Positions 16,739 to 26,043 of a stretch of 64,000 nt of DNA are shown here, piece by piece. Source of the DNA: Sphingomonas abaci (GTDB lineage Bacteria > Pseudomonadota > Alphaproteobacteria > Sphingomonadales > Sphingomonadaceae); contig NZ_JACHNY010000002.1 of NCBI RefSeq assembly GCF_014199625.1, positions 186,001 through 250,000 of the forward strand, given 5' to 3'. How positions within the stretch are numbered: position 1 is the first letter of the stretch; every line of letters starts with the position of its first letter. Both the position numbers and the translations under genes were made by a program. The notes beneath the pieces are model-generated. The model was not told the origin of the DNA. It did no database searches and saw only the letters and a list, made by a program, of their open reading frames with translations.

Positions 16739-18250
16739 ATGACGGACGGGCGCTCGATCCTGATCGTCGGCGGCGGCACCGCCGGCTGGCTGACCGCCGC
16801 CTATCTCGCCCGGCATCTGGCGGCGGCGCGGCCGTCCGTTTCGATCGCCCTGCTCGACGCACCGGAGATCGGCCCGATCGGCGTGGGCGAGGGCGCCTTT
16901 CCGACGATCCGGGCGACGCTGCGCTATCTGGGGATCGAGGAGGGCGCGTTCCTGCGCGCGGCCGGAGCCAGCTTCAAACAAGGCATCCGCTTCGACGACT
17001 GGCTCCATGCACCCGCGGATGGCCGGCGGCATCGCTACGTCCACCCCTTCGAGCCGCCCTATCGATCGGAGGAGGTCGATCTGGTCGCGCACTGGCTGGC
17101 GCAGGACCCGGCGACGCGCCCGCCCTTTGCGGAGGCGGTGACGATCCAGCACCGGGTGGCCTCGGCGGGGCGGGGCCCGAAGCAGGCGGCCGAGACGGGC
17201 TATGACGGACCGCTCAGCTATGCTTATCATTTCGACGCCATCCGGCTCGGGCGGCTGCTCGCCGAGCGGGCCGGGGCGCTGGGCGTGCGGCGGCTCGACG
17301 GGCGGCTGGTGCGCGCGGAGCGGACGGCGGATGGCGCCATTGCTCATCTGGAGACGGAGCCGCACGGGGCTCTGTCCGCCGACCTCTATATCGACTGCAC
17401 CGGGCAACGGGCCGCCATAATCGGCGAGGGGCTAGGCGAGCCGTTCCTGTCGGTGCGCGACCGGCTGTTCACCAATCGCGCGCTGGTCTGCCGCCTGCCC
17501 TATGAACGTGAAGACGCGCCGTTGCCCACGATGACGATCGCCACCGCACATGAGGCGGGTTGGACATGGGACATCGGCACCGCCGAGGCGCGCGGGATCG
17601 GCGCGGTCTATTCGGACGATCATATGAGCGGCGACCAGGCCATGATGGTGCTGGCGGCCTATACCGGCGTGGCGCCGGATCGGCTGGACGTCCGCACCCT
17701 CGGCTTCGAGCCCGGCTATCGGCGGCGGCCCTGGGTTGGCAATTGCGTCGCGGTCGGCCTGTCGGGTGGTTTCCTGGAGCCGCTGGAATCGACCGGCATC
17801 CTGCTGATCGAGGCGGCGGTGGCGATGATCGCCGAACTCTTCCCCCATCATGGTCCGGTGCCAGCTCCCGCCGCGCGGTTCAACGCGCTGATGACCGCGC
17901 GCTACGAGGCGATCGCCGATTTCCTGAAGCTGCATTATTGCCTCAGCCGGCGGACCGAGGCGTTCTGGCGGGACAATCGCGCGGTCGGCTCACGTTCCGA
18001 TCGGCTGTCCGGCCTGCTCGACCAGTGGCGCCACCGGCCGCCCAACCGCTTCGACTTCACGCTGGATGTCGAGAGCTTCGCCTTCTTCAACTACCAATAT
18101 GTGCTCTACGGCATGGACTGGGCCGGCGACGCCGCGTCGCTGCCGCAAGAGGGTGGCGCGCAGATCCTGCGCAAGCTGCGCCAGTTCGGCGATCACGCCG
18201 CCGCTGACCTGCCGGGCCACCGCGAGCTGGTCGCGGCGCTGCGGCGGTGA
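16739..18250 (+). CDS. Flavin-dependent (tryptophan-type) halogenase
   Basis: 503 residues, about the length of PrnA/RebH. FAD motif GGGTAGWLTAAYLARHL (11-27), the catalytic Lys K80 in GASFKQGIRF (equivalent to PrnA K79), and SGGFLEPLESTGI with E347 (equivalent to PrnA E346). The usual WxWxIP signature reads WTWDIG (275-280): both Trp are kept, the Pro is Gly. The PrnA-family reaction is NADH/FADH2-dependent chlorination or bromination of an aromatic; the substrate here is unknown. The start lies 4 nt after the PIN toxin stop with GAGGGG as ribosome site, so it may be cotranscribed with the TA pair. No reductase is adjacent. The gene ends 7 nt from the convergent ligase. Confidence 0.88.
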   Translation: MTDGRSILIVGGGTAGWLTAAYLARHLAAARPSVSIALLDAPEIGPIGVGEGAFPTIRATLRYLGIEEGAFLRAAGASFKQGIRFDDWLHAPADGRRHRYVHPFEPPYRSEEVDLVAHWLAQDPATRPPFAEAVTIQHRVASAGRGPKQAAETGYDGPLSYAYHFDAIRLGRLLAERAGALGVRRLDGRLVRAERTADGAIAHLETEPHGALSADLYIDCTGQRAAIIGEGLGEPFLSVRDRLFTNRALVCRLPYEREDAPLPTMTIATAHEAGWTWDIGTAEARGIGAVYSDDHMSGDQAMMVLAAYTGVAPDRLDVRTLGFEPGYRRRPWVGNCVAVGLSGGFLEPLESTGILLIEAAVAMIAELFPHHGPVPAPAARFNALMTARYEAIADFLKLHYCLSRRTEAFWRDNRAVGSRSDRLSGLLDQWRHRPPNRFDFTLDVESFAFFNYQYVLYGMDWAGDAASLPQEGGAQILRKLRQFGDHAAADLPGHRELVAALRR

Positions 18251-18257
18251 GGGCGGG

Positions 18258-20045
18258 CTATCCCTTGTACAGCGCGTCCAGCCGCTCGCCATAGACCTGG
18301 CGCAGGATGTGGCGGCGGATCTTCAGGCTGGGGGTGAGCTGCTCGTTCTCGATCGCGAAGGGTGCGTCGGCCAGGATGAAGCGGCGAATCCGCTCGGTCA
18401 CCGACAGGTCCTGGTTCACCCGCTCCACCGCCTGGCCCAACGCGGTGCGATATTCGCTATTCTCCGCCAATCTGTCGAAGCGGCAGCTGTCGCCGTTCCT
18501 GGCGCACCATTCCTGCGTCCATTCCGGATCGGGCACGATCACCGCAACCATGTAGGGACGGCGGTCGCCATGGATCATCGCCTGGGCGATCTCGGGCTGC
18601 AGGGTTAGCATCCCCTCGACCTTCTGGGGTGCGACATTCTCGCCCTTGTCGTTGATGATCAGGTCCTTCTTGCGGTCGGTGATGCGGATACGGCCCGCCG
18701 CGTCGAACTCGCCGATGTCGCCGGTGTGCAGCCAGCCGTCTTTCAGCACGCGGGCGGTTTCGGCGTCGTTGCGCCAATAGCCGTGCATCACCAGTTCGCC
18801 GTGCACCAGGATCTCCCCATCGGCGGCGATCCGCACCTCGGTATTGGCGAGCGGCGGCCCGACGGAATCCATCGTCACCCCCGCCGAGGGGCGGTTGCAC
18901 GAAATGACCGGCGCCGCCTCGGTCTGGCCATAGCCTTGCAGGAAGGTGACGCCCAACGACTGGAAGAACTCGCCCACCTCCGGCGTCAGCGGCGCGCCGC
19001 CGGAGATCATCGCCTTGATCCGGCCGCCGAACTTCTTCGCGATCTTCGGCTTGAACACGGCATCGACCAGCAGCGCCTTGGGACGGTCGACCAGCCGCAG
19101 CCCGCCCGTCTTGCGCCGTGCGCCGATCTCCAGAGCGGCGGCGAACAGCCGGGCGGACAGGCCGCCCTGCCTCTCGATCGCTTTGGTGATGCGGGTGCGC
19201 AGCACCTCGAACAGGCGGGGGACGACGAACATGATCGTCGGCCTGACCTCCTCGATATTGGCGGCGAGCTTGTCGAGCCCCTCGGAATAGTAGATCTGCC
19301 CGCCCATGCCGATCGGGAAATGCTGCCCGCCGGTATGTTCATAGGCGTGGCTGAGCGGCAGGAAGGACAGGAACACCTCGTCGCCCCAGCCGAAATCCTC
19401 CGCCACCACCGCGCTGCAGCCGGCGACATTGTGCAGTATCGCACCATGATGCTGCATCACCCCGCGCGGCGCGCCGCCGGTGCCGCTGGTGTAGATGATG
19501 CAGGCCAGGTCGTCGCGGCCGAAATCGGCGCGCCGGGCGGCGGTGGCGGGATCGGTCGGATGGTCAGCGATCAGCTTGCGCCAGTCGTGAAAGTCCAGCC
19601 CGGCGGCGGGCGCGCGCATCTCGTCGATGCCGATCACGATCTGGCCTTGGTTGGACTTGAGCACCGCCGGCATCAGCACCTTGGCAAGCTTGGCGGTCGA
19701 TACGATGATCGCGCAGGCGCCGCTATTCTCCAGGATGTGAAGATGGTCGCGTTCGGTATTGGTGACATAGGTCGGCACCGTGACACAGCCGGCCGCCATG
19801 ATTGCTAGGTCCGACAGGCACCATTCGGGCCGGTTCTCCGCCACTAGCATCACCCGGTCGCCGCGTTTCAGCCCCAGCGCCTGGAGCGCGGTGGCGAGGC
19901 TGGCGACTTGGCGCGCCGCCTCGGCCCAGCTGGTCGGCTGCCACGCGCCATCGGCCTTGCGCCAGAGGAAGGGGGCATCGCCCTTCTCCGCGGCGCGGGC
20001 GAAGAACATCGCGACCAGATTGGGGAAATGCTCCAGCGTCCGCAT
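18258..20045 (-). CDS. Long-chain fatty acid-CoA ligase / AMP-dependent synthetase
   Basis: 595 residues. ATG at 20045 has AAGGAGAG at the right spacing; the frame stays open upstream through the next gene but that is not coding. Adenylate-forming enzyme: IIYTSGTGGAPRGVMQHHGA (P-loop, with GG instead of the common TG), FLSFLPLSHAYEHTGGQHFP, YGQTEAAPVISCNRPSAG, GWLHTGDIGEFDAAGRIRI and DRKKDLIINDKGENVAPQKV. This resembles the FadD15/long-chain ACSL branch. Probably forms acyl-CoA from fatty acid, ATP and CoA at the inner face of the membrane. Third of three co-directional genes (pyrD, ggt, ligase). Confidence 0.9.
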   Translation of the reverse strand: MRTLEHFPNLVAMFFARAAEKGDAPFLWRKADGAWQPTSWAEAARQVASLATALQALGLKRGDRVMLVAENRPEWCLSDLAIMAAGCVTVPTYVTNTERDHLHILENSGACAIIVSTAKLAKVLMPAVLKSNQGQIVIGIDEMRAPAAGLDFHDWRKLIADHPTDPATAARRADFGRDDLACIIYTSGTGGAPRGVMQHHGAILHNVAGCSAVVAEDFGWGDEVFLSFLPLSHAYEHTGGQHFPIGMGGQIYYSEGLDKLAANIEEVRPTIMFVVPRLFEVLRTRITKAIERQGGLSARLFAAALEIGARRKTGGLRLVDRPKALLVDAVFKPKIAKKFGGRIKAMISGGAPLTPEVGEFFQSLGVTFLQGYGQTEAAPVISCNRPSAGVTMDSVGPPLANTEVRIAADGEILVHGELVMHGYWRNDAETARVLKDGWLHTGDIGEFDAAGRIRITDRKKDLIINDKGENVAPQKVEGMLTLQPEIAQAMIHGDRRPYMVAVIVPDPEWTQEWCARNGDSCRFDRLAENSEYRTALGQAVERVNQDLSVTERIRRFILADAPFAIENEQLTPSLKIRRHILRQVYGERLDALYKG

Positions 20046-20104
20046 CGTCTCTCCTTTCGCGCGTTCGTTGCGAACGTCGCGCGTGCCTTGTCGTGCCGTG
20101 ATCG

Positions 20105-21799
20105 TTATTCGGGCAGCGCGGTGCCGACGCTGCGCGGGTCGGCCGCGCCCACCCAGCCGCGCGGCGTCCACTCGACCGCGTTGGCCTTGAGGCCGAGCTT
20201 GCCGATCGTCACCCGGTGGCCGAGCTTCTCCAGCGCGGGCTTCATCGCGGCGAGCCAGGTGCCCTGCTCCAGCACCAGACCGTCGGCATTGAAGAAGATC
20301 AACGGCGTGCCCAGCGCCTCGCGCGCCGGCATGCCCCAGTCGAGATGCGCGATCAGCGCCTTGGCGACCTGCATGATGATCGTCCGCCCGCCCGCCGCGC
20401 CGACCGAGAAGATCGCCTTGCCGCTGCGGTCGTAGACGATGGTCGGGGCCATGGACGACAGCGGCCGCTTGCCTCCCTCCGGCCGGTTGGCGACGGGGGC
20501 GCCGTCCTTTTCCGGCGCGAAGGTGAAGTCGGTGAGCTCGTTGTTGAGGACATAGCCATTGGCGATCAACTGGCTGCCGAACGGACCCTCGACGGTCGAC
20601 GTCATGGTCGCGATGTCGCCGCGTTTGTCGACGGCGATGAAGTGGGTGGTGGCCGGCACCTCCGACGACAGCGCCGCCGTCATCCGGCCCGCTCCCGCCG
20701 GATGGCCGGGCGCATAGGTGCCGAGTGCATGGTCGGGCGCGATCAGTGCGGACCGTTGCCGCAGATAGGCGGGCGCAAGCATGCCAGCGATCGGATTGTT
20801 CACAAAGGCGGGGTCGCCCAGATAGGTGTCGCGATCGGCATAGGCGAGTTGCATGGCCTCCGCGATCAGGTGCCAGGCGACGGGCGAGTCCTTGCCCAGC
20901 TTGCGCAGGTCGAACCGCTCCAGCATCCCGAGGATCTCGAGGACGGTGACGCCGCCCGAGGAGGGCGGGGCCATGCTGCAGATGCGGTATCGGCGATAGG
21001 TGCCGCAGACGGGCGCGCGCTCGATCGCGCGATAGCCGGCGAGATCGGCGGCGGTCATGCTGCTCGGCGCGACCCGGCTCTGCGTCGCGACGCGCAGCAG
21101 CTCGGTGGCATTGTCGCCGGTGTAGAAGGCGTCCGGTCCCTGTTCGGACAGGGTACGCAGCAAGGCGGCGAGGCGGGGGTTCTTGATCGTCTCGCCGACC
21201 TTGGCGTCGCCATAGAGCGCGCGGGCATCGTCGAAATTGGTGTTGGCCCAGATCGGCGAGACGATGCGGACGCCGTTCACCAGCGGCGGCGTCGCGGCAT
21301 ATCCCTGTTCGGCCAGCCGGATCGCGGGCTGGAACAGCGCCTTCCATGGCAGCTTGCCCCAACGCTTGTGCGCCTGCGCCAGCAGCCGGACATTGCCGGG
21401 CACGCCGACCGAGCGCCCGCCGGGAAAGGCCTGGGCGAAGGGCAGGGGCTGGCCGTCCGGCCCCAGGAACAGGCGCGCGGTGTCCGCGGCGGGGGCGGTC
21501 TCGCGACCGTCGATCGTCTCGACCTTGCCCGTCCGGCCGTCATTATGGACCAGGAAGCCGCCGCCGCCGATGCCGGAGGATTGCGGCTCGACCACGGTCA
21601 GCGCCAGCATCATCGCCATCGCCGCGTCGGTCGCGGTCCCGCCCTGGCGCAGGATCGCCTGGCCCGCCTCGGTCGCGCGCGGATCGGCGGAGGTGACGAC
21701 GCCGCGCGCCGGGGCGACGGATTGTGCGGCGGGCGCCGCCTGAACGGCGGGGGTGGCAAGCGGCGCGGTGAGCGCGGCGGCGAGCAACAGGGTCTTCAT
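20105..21799 (-). CDS. ggt: Gamma-glutamyltransferase
   Basis: 564 residues from ATG 21799. Signal peptide MKTLLLAAALTAPLATPAVQA then APAAQS, so a periplasmic enzyme. Autoprocessing site PATTHFIAVDKRGD: the nucleophile Thr is residue 384, which starts the small subunit after self-cleavage. SSGIGGGGFLVH, GRETAP and SMAPTIVYDRSGK are family motifs. It hydrolyses or transfers the gamma-glutamyl group of glutathione and related peptides. Lies 40 nt after pyrD and 59 nt before the acyl-CoA ligase on the same strand; no functional tie to either is evident. Confidence 0.93.
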   Translation of the reverse strand: MKTLLLAAALTAPLATPAVQAAPAAQSVAPARGVVTSADPRATEAGQAILRQGGTATDAAMAMMLALTVVEPQSSGIGGGGFLVHNDGRTGKVETIDGRETAPAADTARLFLGPDGQPLPFAQAFPGGRSVGVPGNVRLLAQAHKRWGKLPWKALFQPAIRLAEQGYAATPPLVNGVRIVSPIWANTNFDDARALYGDAKVGETIKNPRLAALLRTLSEQGPDAFYTGDNATELLRVATQSRVAPSSMTAADLAGYRAIERAPVCGTYRRYRICSMAPPSSGGVTVLEILGMLERFDLRKLGKDSPVAWHLIAEAMQLAYADRDTYLGDPAFVNNPIAGMLAPAYLRQRSALIAPDHALGTYAPGHPAGAGRMTAALSSEVPATTHFIAVDKRGDIATMTSTVEGPFGSQLIANGYVLNNELTDFTFAPEKDGAPVANRPEGGKRPLSSMAPTIVYDRSGKAIFSVGAAGGRTIIMQVAKALIAHLDWGMPAREALGTPLIFFNADGLVLEQGTWLAAMKPALEKLGHRVTIGKLGLKANAVEWTPRGWVGAADPRSVGTALPE

Positions 21800-21839
21800 T
21801 GCATCAAACCCTAGCGTCCGCGTCGGCCCGCGCAACCCG

Positions 21840-22880
21840 TCAGCCCGCCGCCACGGCGTCTGCCAGCACGGCGAAGCCGTCGCGGGCGAGCAGCGCGTCC
21901 AGCTCGCGTGCGATGCGGCCGGGCAGACCGGGGCCTTCGTAGACCATCGCCGAATAGAGCTGGATCAGGCTGGCTCCGGCACGGATACGGGCATAGGCCT
22001 CCGCGCCGCTGTCGATCCCACCGACCGAAATCAGCGGAATCGCGCCGCCGCTCGCCGAGCGTGCCTCCGCCAGCTTCGCGCGGGCGAGAGGGGCCAGCGG
22101 CGCGCCAGACAGGCCGCCCGTCTCCGTTGCATTGGGCGAGCGCAGCGACGCCGGGCGCGAGACGGTGGTGTTGGACACGATCAGTGCATCGATCCGCCCG
22201 TCGATCGCGGCCCGTACGATCGCGTCCAGGTCGGCGCGGTCGAGATCGGGCGCGATCTTCAGGAACAGCGGCCGCTGGCCCGACGCCGCACGCGTCGCGG
22301 TCAGCAATTCGCCGAGCAGCGGTTGCGCCTGCAGGTCGCGCAGGCCCGGCGTGTTGGGCGAGCTGATGTTGATGGTCAGGTAATCCGCCAGCGGCGCGGC
22401 GGCGGCGACGCCCTTGGCATAGTCGGCGATGCGATCGGTCGAATCCTTGTTCGCGCCGACATTGATGCCGAGCAGCCCGCGTCGCTTGCCGTTCATCGCG
22501 GCGACCCGCGCCAGCCCCGCGTCCAGCCCGCCATTGTTGAAGCCGTAGCGGTTCACCACCGCCCGATCCTCGGGCAGGCGGAACAGGCGGGGTTTCGCAT
22601 TGCCGGGCTGCGGGCGCGGCGTCAGCGTCCCGATCTCCACCGCGCCAAAGCCCAGCCCCAGGAAGCCGGCGATCGCCTCGCCATCCTTGTCGACCCCGGC
22701 GGCGAGGCCGACCGGATTGGCGAAGTCAAGGCCGGCGACGGTCGTGCGCAGCCGGGGGAAGCGGTCGGGCGCGGTGCCGAACGGCGTTCCCGCCTTGCCC
22801 CAAGCGGCAAGCGAACGGACGGTAAGCATATGTGCGCGCTCGGCGTCGATCGCGAAGAGAGCGGGGTGGTACCAGGCCAT
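21840..22880 (-). CDS. pyrD: Quinone-dependent dihydroorotate dehydrogenase (class 2)
   Basis: 346 residues beginning MAWYHPALFAIDAERAHML, with AAGGG upstream of the ATG. FMN barrel with GLAAGVDKDGEAIAGFLGLG, VEIGTLTPRPQPGN, VVNRYGFNNGGLD, LTINISSPNTPGLRDLQ (the catalytic Ser of class 2 enzymes), LKIAPDLD and VSNTT. The N-terminal helical stretch suits membrane association and quinone access. It converts dihydroorotate to orotate in pyrimidine synthesis. Divergent from the M16 peptidase gene with a 134-bp gap, and first gene of a pyrD-ggt-ligase run. Confidence 0.95.
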   Translation of the reverse strand: MAWYHPALFAIDAERAHMLTVRSLAAWGKAGTPFGTAPDRFPRLRTTVAGLDFANPVGLAAGVDKDGEAIAGFLGLGFGAVEIGTLTPRPQPGNAKPRLFRLPEDRAVVNRYGFNNGGLDAGLARVAAMNGKRRGLLGINVGANKDSTDRIADYAKGVAAAAPLADYLTINISSPNTPGLRDLQAQPLLGELLTATRAASGQRPLFLKIAPDLDRADLDAIVRAAIDGRIDALIVSNTTVSRPASLRSPNATETGGLSGAPLAPLARAKLAEARSASGGAIPLISVGGIDSGAEAYARIRAGASLIQLYSAMVYEGPGLPGRIARELDALLARDGFAVLADAVAAG

Positions 22881-23014
22881 GCCGGCCCTTTCGCATTCCC
22901 CGCCGCAGCGGTCAAAGCGCCAGCCGGTTTTTCTCCGCGTCCGGCGAGCGCTCCTACCCATATGGGCAGGAAAGCATTGGCCCCGGCCATCGCAACGGGG
23001 TAAGGGCGGTGGCC

Positions 23015-25927
23015 ATGGCGTCCTTGTCACGCGCGTTCCGCGTCTCCGTCCTTTCCCTCCTCGTCACCACGGCACCGCTGGTCGCCCAGACCAGCCGGAC
23101 CAAGGCACGCCCTCCGGCCGCTGCGCCCGCCGCCGCGCCGGCGACCCCGGCGGTCCCGGTCGACACCTCCGCCTGGCTGTACAAGGGCAGCGACATCACA
23201 CCCGATCCGGCCTGGCGGTTCGGCACCTTGCCCAACGGCCTGCGCTACGCGGTGCGCAAGAACGGCGTGCCGCCTGGCCAGGTGTCGGTGCGCGTCGCGA
23301 TGGACGTCGGTTCGCTCTACGAGCGCGAGAACGAGCGCGGTTTCGCGCATTTCATCGAGCACCTGTCATTCCGCTCCAGCGCCTATGTCCCCGATGGCGA
23401 GGCGAAGCGGGTGTGGCAGCGGCTGGGCGCGACCTTCGGCTCGGACTCGAATGCGCAGACCACGCCGACCCAGACGCTCTACAAGCTCGACCTGCCTTCC
23501 GCGTCCGAGGCGGGGCTGGACGAGAGCCTGCACATCCTGTCGGGAATGATGGCCAAGCCGATCCTGTCCGATGCCTCGGTCAATGCCGAGCGACCGATCG
23601 TGCTGGCCGAACGGCGCGAGCAGCCGGGCCCGCAGGTCAAGTTCCAAGACGCGCTGCGCGAGACCTTCTTCGCGGGCCAGCCGCTCGCCGACCGCTCGCC
23701 GATCGGGACGGAGAAGACGCTGCTGGCGGCCGACGGCGCGAGCGTGAAGGCGTTCCATGACCGCTGGTATCGGCCGTCGCGCGCGGTGGTGATCATCTCG
23801 GGCGACATGGACCCCGCGATCTTCTCGCGGCTGATCGTCAAGAATTTCGCCGGCTGGCAGGCGAACGGCCCCGACGTGCCCGCGCCGGATTTCGGCAAGC
23901 CCGATCCCGGCAAGCCAGCCACCGCGACGCTGAGCGAGCCCGGCCTGCCGGCGATCGTCGCCACCGCCGTGCTGCGCCCCTGGCAGTTCAACGCGGACAC
24001 GGTCCTGTTCAACCAGAAGAGGATGGTCGACACCGTCGCCGCGCGGCTGGTCAGCCGCCGGCTGGAACAGCGCGCGCGCGGCGGTGGCAGCTATCTTCAG
24101 GCGCAGGTGTCGGTCGATGACGAGTCGCGCTCGGCCAACGGCACCTTCACCACCATCCTGCCGGTCGGCAACCAGTGGGAGGCGGCACTGAAGGATGTGC
24201 GCGCGGTGGTGGCCGACGCGATGAAGACGCCGCCCACCCAGGCCGAGATCGACCGTGAGCTGGCCGATTACGACACGATCATGCGGACCATGGTCGAGAC
24301 GTCGCGCGTCGAGGCCGGGGCCAAGCAGGCCGACGACATGGCCGGCGCGCTCGACATCCGCGAGACGACGACCTCGCCCGAAACCTCCTATCAGATCTTC
24401 AAGGATGCGCGCGCCAAGGGGATGTTCACGCCGGACACGGTGCTGGCCTCGACGCGCAAGATATTCGCCGGCCACGCCACCCGCGCGCTGGTCAACACGC
24501 CGACCCAGGAGGCGAACGTGCCCACGCGCCTGGCGGCGGCCCTCAAGGCCGATGTCAGCGGGCTGGCCGGCGCACGGCGCGTCCAGGCCGCCGTCGATTT
24601 CTCCAAGCTGCCGTCGCTCGGCGCGCCGGGCAAGGTGGTGCAGCGCGAGGCGATGCCCGATATCGGACTGGAAAAAGTGGTCTTCGCCAATGGCGTGCGG
24701 CTGCTGGTCTTCTCGAACCCGGCGGAGACGGGCCGCGTCTATGTCCGCGCGCGCTTCGGCGGCGGCTATGGCGAACTGCCGGCGAAGACGAGCACGGCGA
24801 CCTGGGCGGCGGATACCGCACTGGTCGCCAGCGGCATCGGGACGCTCGACCAGGGCGACCTGGAGTCGCTGTCGGCGGGTCGGCGGATCGGGCTGGATTT
24901 CGGCATCGACGAGGATGCGTTCGTGCTGGCGGCGATGACCTCGCCGGCGGATTACCATGACCAGTTGCGGCTGATGGCGGCGAAGCTCGCCGCGCCCGGC
25001 TGGGACCCCGCTCCGATCGCCCGCGCCAAGGCGGCGGCGCAGGCGGCGCAATCGGGGATGCGCGCCTCGCCGACCGCAGTGCTGAGCCGCGACCTGGAGG
25101 GGCTGCTGCGCGACGGCGACCCGCGCTGGGCCGCCCCAACCAGCCAGGAGATCGCGGCGCTGACCCCCAAGCGCTTCCGCAAGACCTGGGAGCCGGTGCT
25201 CGCCTCCGGTCCGGTCGAGGTGATGGTGTTCGGCGACGTCAAGACCGACGAGGCGATCGCCGCTGTCACCGACACGTTCGGCGCGATGGCGCCGCGCCGC
25301 AACGAGGCCGGACCACCGCTGACCGTGCGGTTTCCGGCGCATGTCGCGACGCCGGTCGTGCGCACCCATGACGGGCCGGACAGCCAGGCGGCGGCGGTGA
25401 TCGCCTGGCCGACCGGCGGCGGCATCGCCGAGATCCGCACCAGCCGCCAGCTCGACATCCTGGCGCAGATCTTCTCCGACCGGCTGTTCGAGCGGCTGCG
25501 CCAGGAATCGGGCGCGAGCTACAGCCCCTCGGTCACCAGCCAGTGGCCGGTCGGCAGCACCAGCGGCGGCAAGATCGTCGCGATCGGGCAGGTGTCGCCC
25601 GAGAATGTGCCGCTGTTCTTCCGCCTGTCGCGCGAGATCGCGGCGGACCTGGCGAAGAACCCAATCGGCGCGGACGAGCTGGAACGCACGATCAAGCCGA
25701 TGGGCCAGCAATTGCTGCGTGCCTCCACCTCCAGCCAGTTCTGGCTGGGGCAGATGGGCGGCGGCACCTATGACCCGCGCCGCTTGGCGGCGGTGCGGTC
25801 GCTCGGCTCGGACCTGATGACGACGACGCCGGCCGAACTGCAGGCGCTGGCGGCGCGGTACCTGCGCCCCGACGCCGACTGGACGATGGAGGTCTTGCCC
25901 AAGGCCAAGGCGCCCGCCGCACGGTGA
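23015..25927 (+). CDS. M16 family zinc metallopeptidase, tandem type, exported
   Basis: 970 residues from ATG 23015; the frame is open earlier but MASLSRAFRVSVLSLLVTTA with PLVAQ forms a signal peptide. The inverted zinc motif is HFIEH (H112, E115, H116), in an N-terminal M16 domain; a second, inactive M16-like half follows (from about residue 560: EKVVFANGVRLLVFSNP and onward, ending with RQESGASYSPSV). This is the full-length two-lobed form found in the periplasm or outer membrane of Alphaproteobacteria. It probably degrades peptides; substrate unknown. A proline/alanine-rich linker (30-48) follows the signal peptide. Confidence 0.9.
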   Translation: MASLSRAFRVSVLSLLVTTAPLVAQTSRTKARPPAAAPAAAPATPAVPVDTSAWLYKGSDITPDPAWRFGTLPNGLRYAVRKNGVPPGQVSVRVAMDVGSLYERENERGFAHFIEHLSFRSSAYVPDGEAKRVWQRLGATFGSDSNAQTTPTQTLYKLDLPSASEAGLDESLHILSGMMAKPILSDASVNAERPIVLAERREQPGPQVKFQDALRETFFAGQPLADRSPIGTEKTLLAADGASVKAFHDRWYRPSRAVVIISGDMDPAIFSRLIVKNFAGWQANGPDVPAPDFGKPDPGKPATATLSEPGLPAIVATAVLRPWQFNADTVLFNQKRMVDTVAARLVSRRLEQRARGGGSYLQAQVSVDDESRSANGTFTTILPVGNQWEAALKDVRAVVADAMKTPPTQAEIDRELADYDTIMRTMVETSRVEAGAKQADDMAGALDIRETTTSPETSYQIFKDARAKGMFTPDTVLASTRKIFAGHATRALVNTPTQEANVPTRLAAALKADVSGLAGARRVQAAVDFSKLPSLGAPGKVVQREAMPDIGLEKVVFANGVRLLVFSNPAETGRVYVRARFGGGYGELPAKTSTATWAADTALVASGIGTLDQGDLESLSAGRRIGLDFGIDEDAFVLAAMTSPADYHDQLRLMAAKLAAPGWDPAPIARAKAAAQAAQSGMRASPTAVLSRDLEGLLRDGDPRWAAPTSQEIAALTPKRFRKTWEPVLASGPVEVMVFGDVKTDEAIAAVTDTFGAMAPRRNEAGPPLTVRFPAHVATPVVRTHDGPDSQAAAVIAWPTGGGIAEIRTSRQLDILAQIFSDRLFERLRQESGASYSPSVTSQWPVGSTSGGKIVAIGQVSPENVPLFFRLSREIAADLAKNPIGADELERTIKPMGQQLLRASTSSQFWLGQMGGGTYDPRRLAAVRSLGSDLMTTTPAELQALAARYLRPDADWTMEVLPKAKAPAAR

Positions 25928-26001
25928 TCCGGCGAGCGCGGTTCCACGGGAAACGCGCGAGTCGTTCGCAAAGATAGTGGTTGATTCCGGCGGTGCGCTG
26001 C

Positions 26002-26037
26002 ACCATCTGGCTAATCGGAACAAGATGGTCCGATTAG
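26002..26037. promoter_or_regulatory. Two interleaved inverted repeats before the suf regulator
   Basis: Perfect repeats: CTAATCGGA (26011-26019) with TCCGATTAG (26029-26037), and ACCATCT (26002-26008) with AGATGGT (26023-26029). The arms interleave, the second ending 6 nt before the ATG of the Rrf2-type regulator, where no Shine-Dalgarno is seen. The 9-bp repeat is the natural candidate for autoregulation by this regulator; as RNA the two pairings could compete or form a pseudoknot. Confidence 0.6.
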
Positions 26038-26043
26038 CTTTCC

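Noticed and set aside
18258..21362. Possible fusion of the acyl-CoA ligase with the gamma-glutamyltransferase region (1034 codons in one frame)
   Set aside because: The upstream third is an alternative frame of ggt; the ligase has its own AAGGAGAG and ATG at 20045.
23366..26023. 885-codon minus-strand frame opposite the M16 peptidase
   Set aside because: His/Arg/Gly-rich product with no domain; codon phase matches the shadow of the peptidase gene, which has a signal peptide and zinc motif.
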